From: Marsupella aquatica
Lineage: Eukaryota > Marchantiophyta
Length of the DNA: 64,000 nucleotides
Direction: 5' to 3'
Assembly: GCA_973895155.1 (NCBI GenBank)
Contig: OZ316893.1
Location: forward strand, 20,522,001-20,586,000
In this document: one piece after another, positions 22,609 to 36,711 of the stretch
Layout of the letters: each line of letters starts with the position of its first letter
Numbering within the stretch: position 1 is the first letter of the stretch
The notes under the pieces: generated by a model
The model's database searches: none
Told to the model about the DNA's origin: nothing
Seen by the model: only the letters and a program-made list of their open reading frames with translations
Program-made: the position numbers and the translations under genes

Positions 22609-25600
22609 CTAGACTCTTCTGATAGTGCGAGCTGCTATAACTACTGTAGCAGAACAAACACCAATGGCTAAGGCAAGTGCTACAGTAGCAACCCCAGATT
22701 CATTTGTTTTCATATTCCCAAACCAACAGCTGTTCCTCCTTTCAAAGGCTTTCTGCTTTTGCTGTTGAGAGTGAGCAAAACTGTCTCGCACAATATTACT
22801 CAGAACATCAAGTTGAGTGGTTATCTGCCGCTGACTTCGTGCCAACATCCGTACCTGCAGAAAAAATTAAGGATAACTTAAGCCAATACTTCGTAGTAAG
22901 ATTCATGGCAATGAATTTACTCTACTCGTGTACAACCCATCTTAGTGACTCACCACAAGTAAACGAAAGAAAACTGTCCAAATCAGAGAAACTCTCCCTC
23001 CCAAAGGATCACAAGTGGTTCCGCTCTTCTCATTGCCTTGTATCAAAGCACACATCACTGAAAAGGCTGGTTCAAATAAAGTAATATGGCAATTTTTTTC
23101 GTTTGATTCTCAGATCTGACAATAACGAAGCAGCGCAAGTGTGCACACCATATATCACTAAAACACTGACAATGTACAGAGTCATAAAAGAAGAAAAGAT
23201 GGCACCAAAAGAAATCACGACAATGGCCATCTTTTTCAAATCAAATTACACGTTCAAACGATAGTGAGACTGATGGTTACCTCTTCAACTAAAGCTGAAT
23301 CTGCGGGGGTACTATTGGAAGCAGTATTTCCGTTTGGAACTCCATTGGCATAAATGCAATTGCTTCCAAAAGAGCCAACTGGGGCTGTGCTTGATGCTAC
23401 AAAAGAATTTGTCCGCACAACACTTGACGTACTAGGAATTTTCGACTCAATTTCTCCTAATCGCGACACTACTTCATCCAACCGCTCAGTGACCCCAGCC
23501 AACTGTTCTGCTATCTTCTGGTAAGCCTGAATGTCCATATCAGCATTTGGAGCATTAAAACGTAGGTCAGACCTGATAGTAGCAAACATCTATCCATCTG
23601 GTATAAAAAATACGAATTCAATCACAATCACTATAATCCAGTCATACCCCGATCCTTCATTAGAGTCAGGGATGCTATGAACAGTATCATGTGGTACTGT
23701 CCCTATATCTACACACAGCAAAATGAGCCTTCAGATAGTAGGGAGAAATGCACCTGATCCCCGACGTACGATGCAGGTGAGTCGGGCACTCTGTCATCAA
23801 AACGCTGATTGTTGTGATTGGCCAGGGTGACTTTCAAAGCAGCAATTCGATTTGGACGTTGTTGTTCGGGCTCGGGGCGCTGGGAACTTTCCAACACCAC
23901 AGTCAAGACCGGCAATTAGACATCTGTAGGCATAACCGAAATTTCCTTAAAGTAGAACATTGTCTTAATCAAACATGCACTTTTCTGGATCCATGAGCTT
24001 TCTTTCAACAACGGGTGACGGCACAAGTTCTATGATTAGGCACTGAATCAAGAAGTGACGGCACAAGTTGAGTATAAAACACAGAGGAGTTCCTAATCTT
24101 GCAAACGAAAGAATGAAGAACCCTCACCTTGTGTTAATATCCTTGGGACCATTTTGACTCCAGCTGAGACTGTCCAATGAAACAATAATAAGGATGAACA
24201 TCTAGCTAGACTGAGAGTAGCTTGTGTCATCTTTGGCATAAGATTGAATCTTCACTGCCTATATGAACTACAGTCGAACCTCTTGCCAAAATCAGTATAT
24301 ATTCACCTTCTACTGTATAAGCTTCGTGCACCAGGCCTCACATCTTGAAGCCATGAAAATGAAGGCAATGGGCTCGCAATCATGTCCTCGGTGAGGGACA
24401 ATTTATCCTTCAAATCTTCTGGCAGAGCCTGCACGCATGACGAACATGTTTCGTGATACCGTACTAGGGAAACACAGCTATAACGTTCTACCCTTAGATC
24501 TGGATTACCACCACGTTTGAATCTCGAAAACTTGGGACCCATTTTCTGCCAGAAAAATGTTATCTCAATGTGGGTTGGAAAGAAGTTACAACAAACTGAT
24601 GCAAAGGGGGTAAATACCGTGACTTCAGCTGTGAGCTTTTCAAGTTGAATCTGTTCTATGTAAGAACGAGGAACGTATGTTCCATCCAATCCAAGCTTCT
24701 TTGCGACCTCTCCAACAGTCAGCCTGTCCTTTCCTTGTACCTGTTACAGAAATTTCTCTCGGTTGAATTCTTTCTATCAAATGAAACGAATTCTAGCACG
24801 CAACCATCTCTTGATTGATGACAAGACTAACCTCAAATGAAGTTAGAAAACAAAACGAGCACCCGGTATCAAAAATGGCCCAGTTAGGTTGAAAGCTGGC
24901 TATGTCCATGCAAGCTACACAAGCTTCCTCTAGAAAAAATCCAACTGAGGTGGGAGAAAGAAGTTGCTCATATTTTGATCGCAGCCCAACCTGTATGTAC
25001 TTGCGCTGCAACTGTTCGAGCTGATCAATTTTCACAACAACTTTCTCATCTGAAAAAACTTGACTGCTTCTCTTCAAAATTGTCGCAATTTCATATCCAA
25101 GAGCCATGAGGCCCCCAAGAAGCCGGACACTAACTTCAAAGGTGATCCGCGGGGATATAATGAAGGGATTGTCGGTGACCCATTCCTGTAGAGATTGCCA
25201 AAAAACACAACAGAGGTCAACTAACACGGTCTAGATGCACAACTTATGTGACAACTAACCAAAATAACCCTTCGTAGCCGACAACGGGCTCTCCTGTCAA
25301 AACATAAAGAGATCGTAGACTACTTAAACAGTGGAGGGGTTACTTTGTTATTTTCAAACTTGAGCCACTCTCTTCATTTTCATCAACTTGGTGGTACTTT
25401 GTTCATCTTTTGCCTTTCTAATCAAGAACCACAGCTACCCACAATAAAAAAACACAAATACGTAGCATTTGCAGTTACAAGTTTTTAGGCTATCTGACTG
25501 AGCTGAAGTATTGCGAGCTAAGCAATCCCCATTCCAAATGCCGCAGGTGGTATTGACTGGGAACTCAAAGTACTCTTTTTGAGCAGCTGACATACCACAG

Positions 25601-27832
25601 ATAGATGTACGAACTGCCAGCTCTAAGTTTAAGAGACACGAAGTGAAATGAACGATGAAATGCCCATAAAGTACCCCACCTCAAACATGAGACTGTATTT
25701 TCCATCCCGATTCCGCATCCTCAGATAGGATTGACATGTTTCTGGGTCTTCACCGGGTGGCAGAAGATAGATGTCGTACGTTTCTTCGTTGGTGACTGCA
25801 TAATCACTGCCAAGTGCTTCACGAATTTGATCTTCAGATACCACCCTTGCAGACTGTATTACACCAATCTATAAATTAGTATTTTCCAATGGCAGAAGGA
25901 TTAAGTTCGTCGAGCACTAGTCCTCTGAAGATTAGACATAATGAAAATCACACGAACGGCCACTCTTCAAGTGCTCTCAGTCTCAGTTATCTCGTTTTTA
26001 TATCCAATTGTATATGCTGCAATGGAACGCTATCCCTTGAGCTCAAGAAGACCCAATGGACACCCATCCACGGGTGCACGTCATGCGAAATGTAACAATT
26101 GCTCCCAATATGTTAAGATGGAACTAAGTGTGACCTAGACAATCCCTTGGAAGAAAAAGCAATGGCAATCGATGAAGACTCCATGTACATCAAGCAAGAT
26201 GTATGGCGGTTTCTGACTATTGTCTGGGGTAATACCTTCAGAATATAAGTTGCACTTTGGAACCCAGAGAAAGGGTTGAACTTGTTGACGATCTTTATGT
26301 GTGCCGTCTGCAGATCTGGTTCTATATAAGCTTTATACATGGGATACACCTGCACGGATTGTTATAATCATGTTATAAATCTCCAATCTTCGCGCCGGGC
26401 ACATTTTCGTAGAGATTCGCCCTGGCGTCTATGGTTCCCACTAGAGCCTGGATTGGCAGTTGCTACCTGTTCAATGATAATACTAGCTTTCGGATTTCAT
26501 TTTCACGAAACTCTAAGATTTTCACCTTGTCTACTGCTAGACGAAGCTGTCTGACGCTAGCAGTATCCAAGAGTGCATCATTGGCACGAAGATAACAAAC
26601 TCACTGTTTCAGAAATTTGATGTATGATGTCTTCAGGTGCTTGTCCGGACCGATTAATGTCCCGCAGGACCCTTTTGACGAGATCAAAATGAACACCTCC
26701 AGTGACAGAAACTCTTAGATCGAGGAGAGGCCTCAACCTTTCACTCAAAGCGTAAATACCTTCGATGATCACTACCCTCGAAGTAGGGAATTCCACTGTC
26801 CTGTAAAACCGAGTGTCGATATATGTATCAACCAGGCTTGTATCAGTCGGCATAAAAATGGTGAAAGAAAAGAAGACTGTTTCTGGGACCAGACTAGTGC
26901 CAAAGCAGTGATCTGCGAGCAAAAACTTGAGTGCCGCAAGTACGGCCTACCAGTTCGTAGACGTCGTCTGATGCACAATTTCATAATAGGTCTAACAGAA
27001 TACCTTCGGAATCAAGATGTTTGACGGCAGAGTCCATTACCACATGTTTGAAACGGACGAGCAGAAAGAGTGCACTTACTTGTAACCAACGCGCTTACTC
27101 GTTTTAAAATCATAGATTGGCACTTGAGCAGGTTTCCCATCCCTTAGGTCGCGAACGTTGTTCAGAAGGGTGTCATAGTCCGTCAGTCTTGGATCTGCGT
27201 AACCCGTGCAACAATTAGCGAGTTGATGAAATAGTCGGTCTCCCGGACACTCATTAGTAAAATAGGCTAAAGTTGAATTTTTCGGAAACACCGAATTGAG
27301 ACGGGGACACAATGGTGCGGCATGACTTGTGAGAACACTACCGACAGAAGAAAATCAGCTCAAAGTCGAGCATTTCTCCACTCTATGGTTTATCTTATGG
27401 AGATCATTTGTGAACTTATCTGCAACGTTTTATAACATACACCATCAAGTACTTACTGCCCTGCGGGAAGAAATGACAAATGACAAGAGCGCGCTTACCG
27501 TCATAGTTGCCATCCACCAGACGGCTAGCATCATTGTAATTGTCCATAGAAATCATGGCAATGCCTGGCATGAAATTGCTGACCTTCTCTGTGAAAACTG
27601 TTTTCCCAGCACCAGAAGGACCTGCCAGCCCGACGACAACGACTCCCGCCGTATTTTGTGTGAGCAGTTGCATCGCACGAATGAATAAGAAAAACCCCTT
27701 ATCGAAAGACAGCGGATCGGGAATCGAGGCAATTTCATAGCGATCGATGTCTTTCCGCTTCACGAGATGCAATTGATGTTTTAAGAGGCCGGATCTTCTC
27801 ATACTGGAGGAATTCTTTAATGCGACGTCCAT
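22609..27832 (-). CDS. TTM: TTM1/TTM2-like protein: P-loop kinase domain plus CYTH domain, tail-anchored
   Basis: Eleven exons on the minus strand, all with GT-AG limits and compatible phases: 27832-27499, 27194-27080, 26800-26605, 26349-26236, 25853-25680, 25185-24991, 24740-24618, 24428-24307, about 23886-23754, 23589-23281, 22854-22609. They join to about 686 residues, close to plant TTM1/2. Domains: uridine kinase-like P-loop fold with Walker A GPSGAGKT at 71-78 and a DNYND motif; a CYTH/triphosphate tunnel domain from about 230, with ETYDIY (277-282) where canonical members have an ExExK motif; a coiled coil near 525-560; and a C-terminal membrane segment at about 659-681. Plant TTM1/2 are reported as pyrophosphatases at the mitochondrial outer membrane acting in senescence and immunity; the tail anchor here fits. 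Exon 8/9 limits are least certain. No stop or frameshift seen. Confidence 0.93.
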
Positions 27833-29330
27833 TCTTTCTTTATTGAGCAGTGGCAGGGAGGATCAGGAGCAATTACGAGATGATATACTCCGAGTCACGG
27901 CCTCTAAATGACAGCAGATGTCCAGGCAGAGGCAGGACAGTAAAGTTCCGAGTTCACACGATGTCACTTTTCAAAACGGCTGAACCCACACGACCTAAAT
28001 CTCATGGCAGCGGCCCCTGGGGTTGCACAAAACGCATCTCGCACGGTAAGTTGGCGCATCAATTGCTACCAGGGCAATTCACCATCGGCATCATTATCTT
28101 TCGCTCCGATGATACCGTATGATGGAATCCACTTGACAACCTGCCTTCTAAATGAGAATCTCCGAAGAGAAACTACTGCCTTCATAAACAATCCAATTTC
28201 CCGTGCAAGGCTGAGGCTAACCAAGTCACCGCGACGAAAATCTGATTCAATTGTACTGAGTGTAATGTCCCGCTCCCCTGGCGTCAGATAGCAATGGGAA
28301 GCCGGGGACAGCTTAAGTGCTCCGAATCTTGTCGTACTTCTGTGCAGCCTGCGCAGAATATGAGAAATGACGCACCACCGGTACGACGATGCACGAGAGA
28401 GGGAAGCTACTCGCCACATAACCATTCAACAACGGCCTTTACACGGAATCCCGGATGCCATACCATACGTTAGAGGACACAAGTTTCCAAAGCAGGCCGA
28501 GTCATCAGCAATTCTTTCGCCCGGCCAAAGAAGCCCACCGCAGTGTGATCCATCACGACCGCGCAGAGCAGAATGCCGTGTACAAAAGCTCAAGCACGAA
28601 GTTTCTGCGAGCAGCTCCGTAGAGGCGGAGCGGTGGTCGCGGTAGCCATCAACAAGCATGTTGCTCTCGTAAGCTGTAATCCATCCTCGAGTGCATTACA
28701 ACCGTGACGGAGTATCAGTATCATCATCTTTGACTCCTGATCAACGAAACAGACTGACTGCTCACTTCATCCAAATTTCATCCTCCAATTTCGTTCCCAG
28801 CTTGAGGACGAATGTGGACTCCACAAACACAACTCAAAGTCAGCTTGCTGACAAATGTTAAGACTCCACACCAAACGAACCAACGCAAGTCCTCACAGCT
28901 CTGCTGCCGAATTACGACTCCACACGACTCACCTCAAATCCCGCGGGCTGCTCACGAATAAAAAACTCTACACGACACAACTGAAAGCCAAATCGCTCAC
29001 CACGCTACGCAACGCAAAGCTACGCTTGGTCACTCTCCCGCCTGTATGAGTACGTCATGTGCACAATTCCGTTCTTCCAGCTTTTTCGTCACTTGCCCGG
29101 ATTCGCTTCTCTGGGCGTCATCAGCATCTCTCATTTTTGCGTTGTTCTGCAGAGACCAAAAGACCAAAAGACCGCAGAATCTCGATCGGGCCCCAACAAT
29201 GATCATTGCTCTGCTCCGATCCCCTCAGGCCGTCTTCCGCAAGTCCATTCCACCGCCCATCTGCCACAACCACCATCGCTCGTCATGCATATAAAGCTCC
29301 GCCGCTAAAACTTCGTGGAGCATGGGACCC
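27833..29330. promoter_or_regulatory. 5' flank of the TTM gene, probable 5' UTR and promoter
   Basis: The 0.9 kb directly upstream of the TTM start is less AT-rich than the surrounding DNA. It carries overlapping ORFs on both strands without domains, as expected of a 5' UTR/promoter. A CATATAAAG box on the plus strand at about 29,287 could serve divergent transcription, but I find no gene following it. Any further 5' UTR exon could not be placed. Confidence 0.4.
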
Positions 29331-32300
29331 TGCGTAAATTAGCGGAGCGCGAGTTCCACTTCTAGGATTAGTTTAGCACTAGTCTCATTAGTTTGATTAC
29401 CCCTTAACTTAAACCACACCTCCACTATAAAAGCCTCATTCCATGTCTCATGTCTCATTACTCACGTTAAAGGTGGAATGCTAGCATCTTTTATGGAATA
29501 TTTGTCAAAAAAATTGCACTTAGCACCTTTTGTGGAGTTCAAAATACATTTTTGAACAATTTCTCTTCACAATGAAAGCTACTGTTACCCATAGCCCTTT
29601 ATAAGGACAGGTGTGGTTTAAATAGTTAGCAAGTACATTTCTAGGATTAGTTTAGGATTAATCTAACACTAGTCTGATTACCCCTTAACTTAAATAGTTA
29701 AATAGATAGGGCATCTCAAACCAACTCATTCCTGGAGACTTCCTTTGACTTGAATGGTGCACGCCAGGTCAGAGACCAAAAATATTTGGTTTCCGCAAAA
29801 GGGGCTCATTCCTGGAGACTTCCTTTGACTGAAATGGTGCGCACCAGGTCACAGACCAAAAACATTTGGTTTCCACAGAAGGTGATTGTCACTAACTTGG
29901 GCAGTCAATGCACCCTCATGTGCATCAACAGTTGCCTCGTGCAATATGAGTTGGCGCCCTTTGAAAATTGTTGCCACCCTTCAAGGGATTATCAGTGACC
30001 ATTCAAAATTTGTCGGTGCCCGGTTGACCTACGGGAACATGTTGAAACACATCTCAAACTTGAAACCCACTGTGGATTAAGTTGACCCAAAAGTTCCACT
30101 GTGGATTAAGTTGACCCAAAAGTTGGGTATTGGTTTAGGTTGCAGACCTAGAATTCTTACAACGGCTGACCCGGGGAAAAATGGGGAACAGCAATTGAGA
30201 TGCCCTAGTAGAGACAAGACAAGACTAAAAAACCTTGCAGAAAAAAAGGATCCATGTTCTTTAATTGCACTCATCCCTGTTCTTTAATTCCACTTTCACT
30301 TTCAGTTATTCTCTGTTAGTGTCATACTCTAGAGGTTTCACTGGAGGTAGAAGGTCAGGGAGAAGCATTTGATTGCACTTTATTAGTTACATAGGTCAAG
30401 GAGCATGTGTTACCTGCTAACATTAGCCAAGCAACGGCCCACTACTAAACTAGCTGAGCATGGGTCAGCAGCCTGGGTCCTGAATGATGGGTAACTTGGT
30501 CCACTACTAAATTAGCTGAGCATGGGTTAGTGAGCACGGGTTAAGTGCTACCAATTTAGCAAATCATGGAACCTTTTCTAAAATCTGTTGTTTATTTTTG
30601 TTGCCATTTTGAACCAAGATTGGCTTGGGCAAATACAGATATATGTTAACAGTTGGATTTTTGAGTTACTAAATTGGTGAGATGAGTTTATTTTGATGAC
30701 ATGGACTGATGTAAGTCATCTTCTACGTCCCAACAGATCCCCTTATTATACAAAATTCTCCATTTAAATTCTTACAGCCACCATCAGCATCTTGGTTTTC
30801 CATGGTTGCAAGCCAATTGCGGGCTTGGTCAAAATAAGTTTCCCCTTTAAAAAGGAAAAGAAACTAGTACAAAGCATGTTCATGTGGCACATAACACATT
30901 TGGACATTTGTCTTCACCCAGCAGTTCCCATGTCACCTGGCCATTTCCCTTGTCACCCTAGCCAGGGTCGTCTTGCAGGGAACTTTCAATTCACCTTGCC
31001 ATTTTGCCTATGCTCACCTGGGAGTTTCCCCTCTGACCCTTTTGTTTCTCCCTGCACACAAACAGACAGTTTAGAGCCCTCACTTTGCTCGAGGCCAGAC
31101 ATGGATACTAGGAATGGCTTCAATGAGAAGTAAAGCATGACCTATCTGTGATTTACCATGATTAAAATTAGAGTGGGCATAGATCGTTCATGTATGCACT
31201 ATATGATTAAAATTGCCCTTGATGGCAAGTCTTTTTGGCCAAATCATGGCCCCTCTTTGTCGGTTGGTGGTTCCTTATTGACTCAACAAAATGAAGCAAA
31301 GTACTGGGACCTCAAATCTCAAACCTGTATGCAAGGACGGGTAGGATTGCTACTACAAATGAAAAGTTTGCAGTCATCCAGGTTTATAAAAACTGGAGTC
31401 TCCATTTACAATGGATAATCCTTGTAAAGCTCATGACCCTACAACAGACCCAACAGTACATGGACCAAGAAATTGGCAAGTAAATGGCACCCAGACGCTA
31501 CCTGGTTGGTTGCATGTTCCAGAGACTGGCACAATCTGTTGAGACCATCAAGAGTCAGGACCATGACCTAAGTGAGGGCTTGACAATGAAGCCGTCTCAA
31601 ACAGCCCAAAGGTGTGCCAAAATCAGTCAGTTTGCCAAAAATTGGCTACCTACCCTACAACAATTGTGTAGATATGAAACTTTGACGTTTGTCATAGGGT
31701 GTGTGGAGATGGGGGAGGGCAGGGGGGCAGGAAGGGGGGTTTTGTTAACCTTCACAGCAAGAATACATAGGTAAAGGCTGACTATGAGAGCCTGAGCCCA
31801 TGGATCCACATAACAGGGGTACTATAGAGGTTGCCTCGTGCCACTTTCTGCATGATCCATATAGGCCCTCTCATGGAACCTCCAAAGGCAAGCAAGCTAC
31901 AGTAATTATCACAAGCCAGGTGCCATTTTCTCACCAACAATGTTTTTGCACAAATTTTACCTGGAAAATAATATTGCGCTCACTACAAAGAAAAAAAACT
32001 GAGATTTTATCATTTTATTCCCGACATCCTTTTCCTTCTAATCTTGTTAGCGTTGTCCTGTCTAACAAGTTTCCTTAAATGTGGGGAAATTCAACAGCTC
32101 ACGTGTATAAGTCAGGAATTTTATGATAGAAACTACTTCCCAGGGACAGAGCAAAGTTGCCATTCATAGTCCTCTGTCAGCCGTGAAACACGGTCAATGC
32201 TTTCCACCCTTGTGTTTGTAAAAGCCAGAGGAAATCACAATCATATGTCATTTTAGGGCAGCTCTCCTGGAGTGGACTGGGAACCCTGTCATTCTCTCCC

Positions 32301-34440
32301 TTTGTTGCCCTCAAGTTCACCAGTGCAGTTTGAGGGCCCATGGAATAATGCTCTCACACTCTTTTCCCAACAAAAGACATGATGGGGGCCCCATCAAAAG
32401 CACCCAAGGAGCCACTTTATTTTGAATAGAACCTCCTCTGGCCTCGCAGTACTCCAAGAATGTGAGAATATTGTAAAAATATAGGGATAAAAAAATCACT
32501 AAAAACATTATTTACTTATGTTTTCTGGTATTTATTACCCAAAAAACACTGTGCGTGCTATGGGAACATTGCAGCCAACATTTTGTAAAGGATGGCCTTG
32601 ATCACATCTTGGACACCCCAAAAAAGTTGGAAGTGCCCCTTTGTTTCGTAATGCCACTGTTTAGAAACGTGTGGACTAATTGACAGCTGCAAATTACGCT
32701 GTAGATTGACTCTGTCAATGAGAGGATTCAATATGTCCTTGCTCCCCACCACCATTTCCTTGTAAATTCTCTATGAAATCTCTGTTATACTTTTTTCATA
32801 ACTGAAATAAGGATTACAACCAAGAATATAACTTGTTGTTTAAGCTCTTGTCCTATTTTACCTCAAGTAACCACTCATCATATGATGTCCTGTCACCAAC
32901 AGGCCCACCTCATCTGGAATGCCTCTTGTAGCCATTTGTGTGATTAAAGTAGCCCTGCCATTTCCGTAAAAGAAAATCTAGAGGCAAGCCAACAAGCTTG
33001 GGGTTCTCACTTCCGCAGAAATGGCACCACCTGCATTAGAGCATAGGGTCTTTTTCTTGGGTCTAAGAGAAGACTTAAGATTTTAAATGTAAACAAACAT
33101 TGAGCCTTTTAAATCCAATTTTGAAACTTTTAAGAAAAGAAAGTGTTCTTGACACCAATTTCCCTAGTTCTAAATTATTCTAAAAGTTGCTCTAAAATCA
33201 AATAGTGTTCTGAGCACCAAGTTCTAAAAACCAAATTCATGAGTGTCATGCCATGAAGGTTCCTCCATTTGAATGAGCCTCAACATCCTACAAACCCTGC
33301 CACCCCCTATTGACAAGAAATAGCAAAATCCACAGTCTTCGAGCGAGTCATGAAACAGTCATGCAGCGCCTCGCTCAATTCAATAGAGAAATGGGTGCAA
33401 ATGAAGTCCCCTTGCCCACACACCCTCAATAGGTAGTCTCTCCCAGACCTCCTGTGCTCCCGCCTGTGCTCGGATTGGTTAGTTGTTTAAACCACCACTG
33501 GCCATATAAAAGGAGGAGTGTCCAAAACTACTCCCTTTTTTCATTCCTCTCTTTTACTGTGAGGTTTTGCTCCTCAATTTTTCCGACAAAAATACCAAAA
33601 ATAGTGAAATCTGTGGAACCATGTTTGTGTCATGGCTAGTGCCTCTTTAAACATTGGCTCCACTAGCAATTACTTTTAGCATTGTAACGCTTGGATACAT
33701 TAGGTTATCTGGTTTTGGACAACAGTTACTAGACCTAACCGACCTCCCAATCACTCCCAAACCCTTCGTGGCTCTCCGCCGGTCAGGATCCAATCAAAAC
33801 TGTATCCCCACTATTCGCAATTACTCCGATTAGGGCCCAATAACCCCCGACTTAAACTAGACTATCTTAATTAAACAAATCACAGGGAAGACGGGGACTG
33901 TCTTGTCGAGTGCCGTTCTCACGAGGGGAGGGGAGGTGAGTCAAGTCTTTCCGTGCGCTTTTCCCAAAATGACCCAAGAAAAAGGTTGGCTGGCACCACC
34001 CATGCCCCCATCCCATGACTTCATCACCAGTCGTGTACTGTAAAGTACAGAAGCAGCATTCACAGTCGTTCCAAGGGACTGAGAGACGCACTGTGATAAC
34101 GTACTGCGCTGTCACTGCGGTACTCCGTCCTGCACAGTCCTGAACTGAATGGCGACCCGAATTTCCACATTCCGTATTTATTTTTAATTGTTTTAAAAGG
34201 CAAGGGCTGACGTTTGGCGGTGACGTCTGAGAGGAGATCGAGACCGTGACTTTCGTAAATGGCGAATATTAATAATGATCAGTTTTCTGCCCTCGCGGAC
34301 TATGCAGTAAGAGCAATTAAGGACGAAAGATAATCTCGAGGACAATCAATGTGGATTAGCATTGATTACCCCATAAATGCTGCCGCTGCCTGCATGTGCT
34401 GTATCTGATTTCAGTTTAAGTACCTGGCGCGAATGTACCT
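29331..34440. other. intergenic, no gene recognised; several small duplications
   Basis: A two-unit tandem duplication of 80 bp lies at 29,725-29,885 (CTCATTCCTGGAGACTTCC at 29,725 and 29,805). Shorter direct repeats are CCACTGTGGATTAAGTTGAC (about 30,068 and 30,097) and CCACTACTAAA-TAGCTGAGCATGGGT (about 30,440 and 30,500). A GATTACCCCTTAACTTAAA module occurs at about 29,395 and 29,678. No coding exon or RNA gene is supported in the remaining 4 kb. Confidence 0.5.
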
Positions 34441-34454
34441 CATCATGAATTGAG

Positions 34455-34600
34455 TAAGGGCTCAATGGTAGCCGAGATCACTCGGGGAGTTGAATGTCCC
34501 AGGTTCAAACCCTACTGTATGAAGAATGCTTTTTAGCATTCACCCCACCCAAAAAGTGGGGATCATTCATGCTAGTAAAATTCGAAAAAAATGTGAGCGG
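34455..34600 (+). mobile_element. tRNA-derived SINE-like unit
   Basis: TGGTAGCCGAGATCACTCGG (34,466) resembles an A box and GGTTCAAACCC (34,502-34,512) is a near-consensus B box, at a spacing compatible with an internal Pol III promoter. The acceptor stem of a real tRNA does not form. The unit continues about 90 bp and ends near an A-rich run. GTCCCAGGTTCAA is shared with the unit at 55.5 kb. Confidence 0.5.
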
Positions 34601-35847
34601 GGCGGGCAGTAGCGCGGGCAGGTGTACCCAAGGCTCTTAATGAGCTTGGAGATTGTCTTTCGTGGTGAATGTAAGAGCAGCGGTGGATAGGGATTTTTGA
34701 AATGCTTACTAGTGACCTACCTTTTCTCCCCCCACTCCCCCACTCCCTCTCTCAGTTTCTCGAGCCGTCCACTGTGGTACGGTGTACTCCCGTCCTGAAG
34801 CCGTTGTACACGTGTGCGGCCAAGTGGATAGTGCTAATTAAATCATCTCTCATTGGTCCACTGCACAATCATGCTTGACAAAATCAAGAGCACCTGTCAT
34901 TCGTGCACTGCACATGTTCCGGAAACGATTTCATTGCGCCGAGTGCAGAACGTACTGCAGATGTCCGTTTACAGCATGTGATTGTTTTTATAACTTTATC
35001 TCATCGCATTTTTGTTTTAAAAAGCACTTGTGAGTTGTGACTGACCGACAAAACGCATCTGAATGTCTGTCGATTTGATTGTTTGTTATGATTTGACCGC
35101 GCTTTTTAGTGACCAATGAAATGCAATAGCGGAACAAGCCGGGCCCACGAAAGAAATAACCGATGGAATTACTTAGTGGGGATCAAACGCATAAATCTTC
35201 CTGCAAGTTTCAAAATTGCTTTGTGTAGGGCCCTAATCTATGGTACCCTTGGTCTATGCTTCTAAGAGTTATGGCAAGGAGAAGAAAATAACTTACTCAA
35301 GTCCGAAATGCATAAAAGTCGCTTAGCCGACCCACAAGTCAATAAAAGAGAGCTTTAGGGTGGAGACATGACACTGCACGAGAGAGTAAAAACTTAAATC
35401 TAATTGTAATGCAGCTGAGAGTAGGAGGGATGGGAATACATGTTGATTTGAATTTAGATTTCTGGGTTGGTTTAGCATATTCTTTACCTTTTAAGGCCCC
35501 AGTGCTACGTAATTCTCTCCTCCCTGCCGGATCTTAGGAGAATAGACCTATGATACAGTTGACTGGGGCCTAAAGTGATTTCTAAAACTTGTGGGTCTCT
35601 TTAAGCAAGTTTATGAATTTGGGCTGGTATTCTCACTAAGTAAACTTCTCAAATAAAGACAAGTGCAGGTGGAAACATACACAAACTTTTTACGGAAAAG
35701 GGCCAAACAGAGTACAAAACAATAAACAAAAGAGGTCCCAAGTAGGTAAAACCAAATGCAAAAGAAGTGAGCAAAAAGAAACCTCTAAAAACCAAGAAAT
35801 GGGAACTAAAATGACTGCAAATGAACCAAGGTCCTTAACATTCCTAG
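34601..35847. other. intergenic, no gene recognised
   Basis: No exon, repeat array or RNA gene could be supported on either strand. Confidence 0.4.
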
Positions 35848-36711
35848 CTAATGGTCCACATCAAGTGTTGAAACTAAATCGAGCAGTGGGAATGGAATGT
35901 CCTCGAGGGGGGCTAGCCGCTGCGGAGGCACACTAGCACCCACTATCAGAGATCGACGATGGATGGCCCAAGCTTGAGCACGTTGTAAGGTGACTGAAAT
36001 GCGTTGGCAAAAGTGCGTGGTCAAAACAGATAGTGGGGGTCCGGTGGGACCCATCCGACCATGAACATCCCGAGCAGCTTGTCGAAGAAGCCCGTCGAAT
36101 TGATGGTGGATATGCCCAAATATCTCGAGAGCAAGGGGGATGAAGCTATCAGATGAAGCTCGGGCAGCATATTTGGCCTCCTTCGTTGTTGCCGCTCGTG
36201 ACACCGCTGCCTTTGCCATTGTTGCCGCTGTCCCGATGATGTCTTGGCGCAATGGGTTTGCCACTACTACATCTGCCAAAGTACGTTGACCCTCACGGAC
36301 CATAGCAAGATCCACTCGTAAACGCTATGATGGAGGACCAGGTAACTCAAGCACCACCTCCCGCAACACGCTGACCAAAGAGCTAGAGAGAACCTGAGCA
36401 GTCGTATCTCTCACAACATCATGGACAAAAATGGTTTCGCCGCCCAAACTGCACCAAAGAAGATGGACACCTGTGGCATCATAAGGCTTCCCACAAGTGC
36501 AAGAAGGAGGTAAACCAGCAAGAAGTGGGTGGGGCAGCCCCATACAAAGACGCATGGCTGTCGAGAACTCCGTTGAAGACATCTGCAGATGAGGAATGAC
36601 TAGATTGGCTTGAAGCCATCCTGCTGTGCCCTTCCTTTTGGAAGAAAGAATCCAAGCTCGGTCCATGTCAGGTGCCTTGGTGAGGATGCTGGAGAGGGTG
36701 AAAGTGTACAT
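35848..36711 (-). pseudogene. LINE C-terminal zinc motif and restriction-like endonuclease domain
   Basis: One frame from 36,711 to 35,848 is interrupted by a single TAG at 36,325-36,327. Before it lies a CxC...H...C zinc motif followed by a GGETIFVHD segment; after it lies VDLAMV...TLADVVVANP, the Asp-rich pattern expected of a PD-(D/E)xK nuclease that nicks target DNA in R2-type and related LINEs. A long helical tail follows. Family placement is by motif order only. Confidence 0.65.

Noticed and set aside
28066-28425. A 119-residue ORF upstream of the TTM gene
   Set aside because: No domain, overlapped by other frames, and located where the TTM 5' UTR and promoter are expected.
34455-34530. 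Possible tRNA gene
   Set aside because: A and B box-like motifs are present, but no acceptor stem or full cloverleaf can be formed; better explained as a SINE head.
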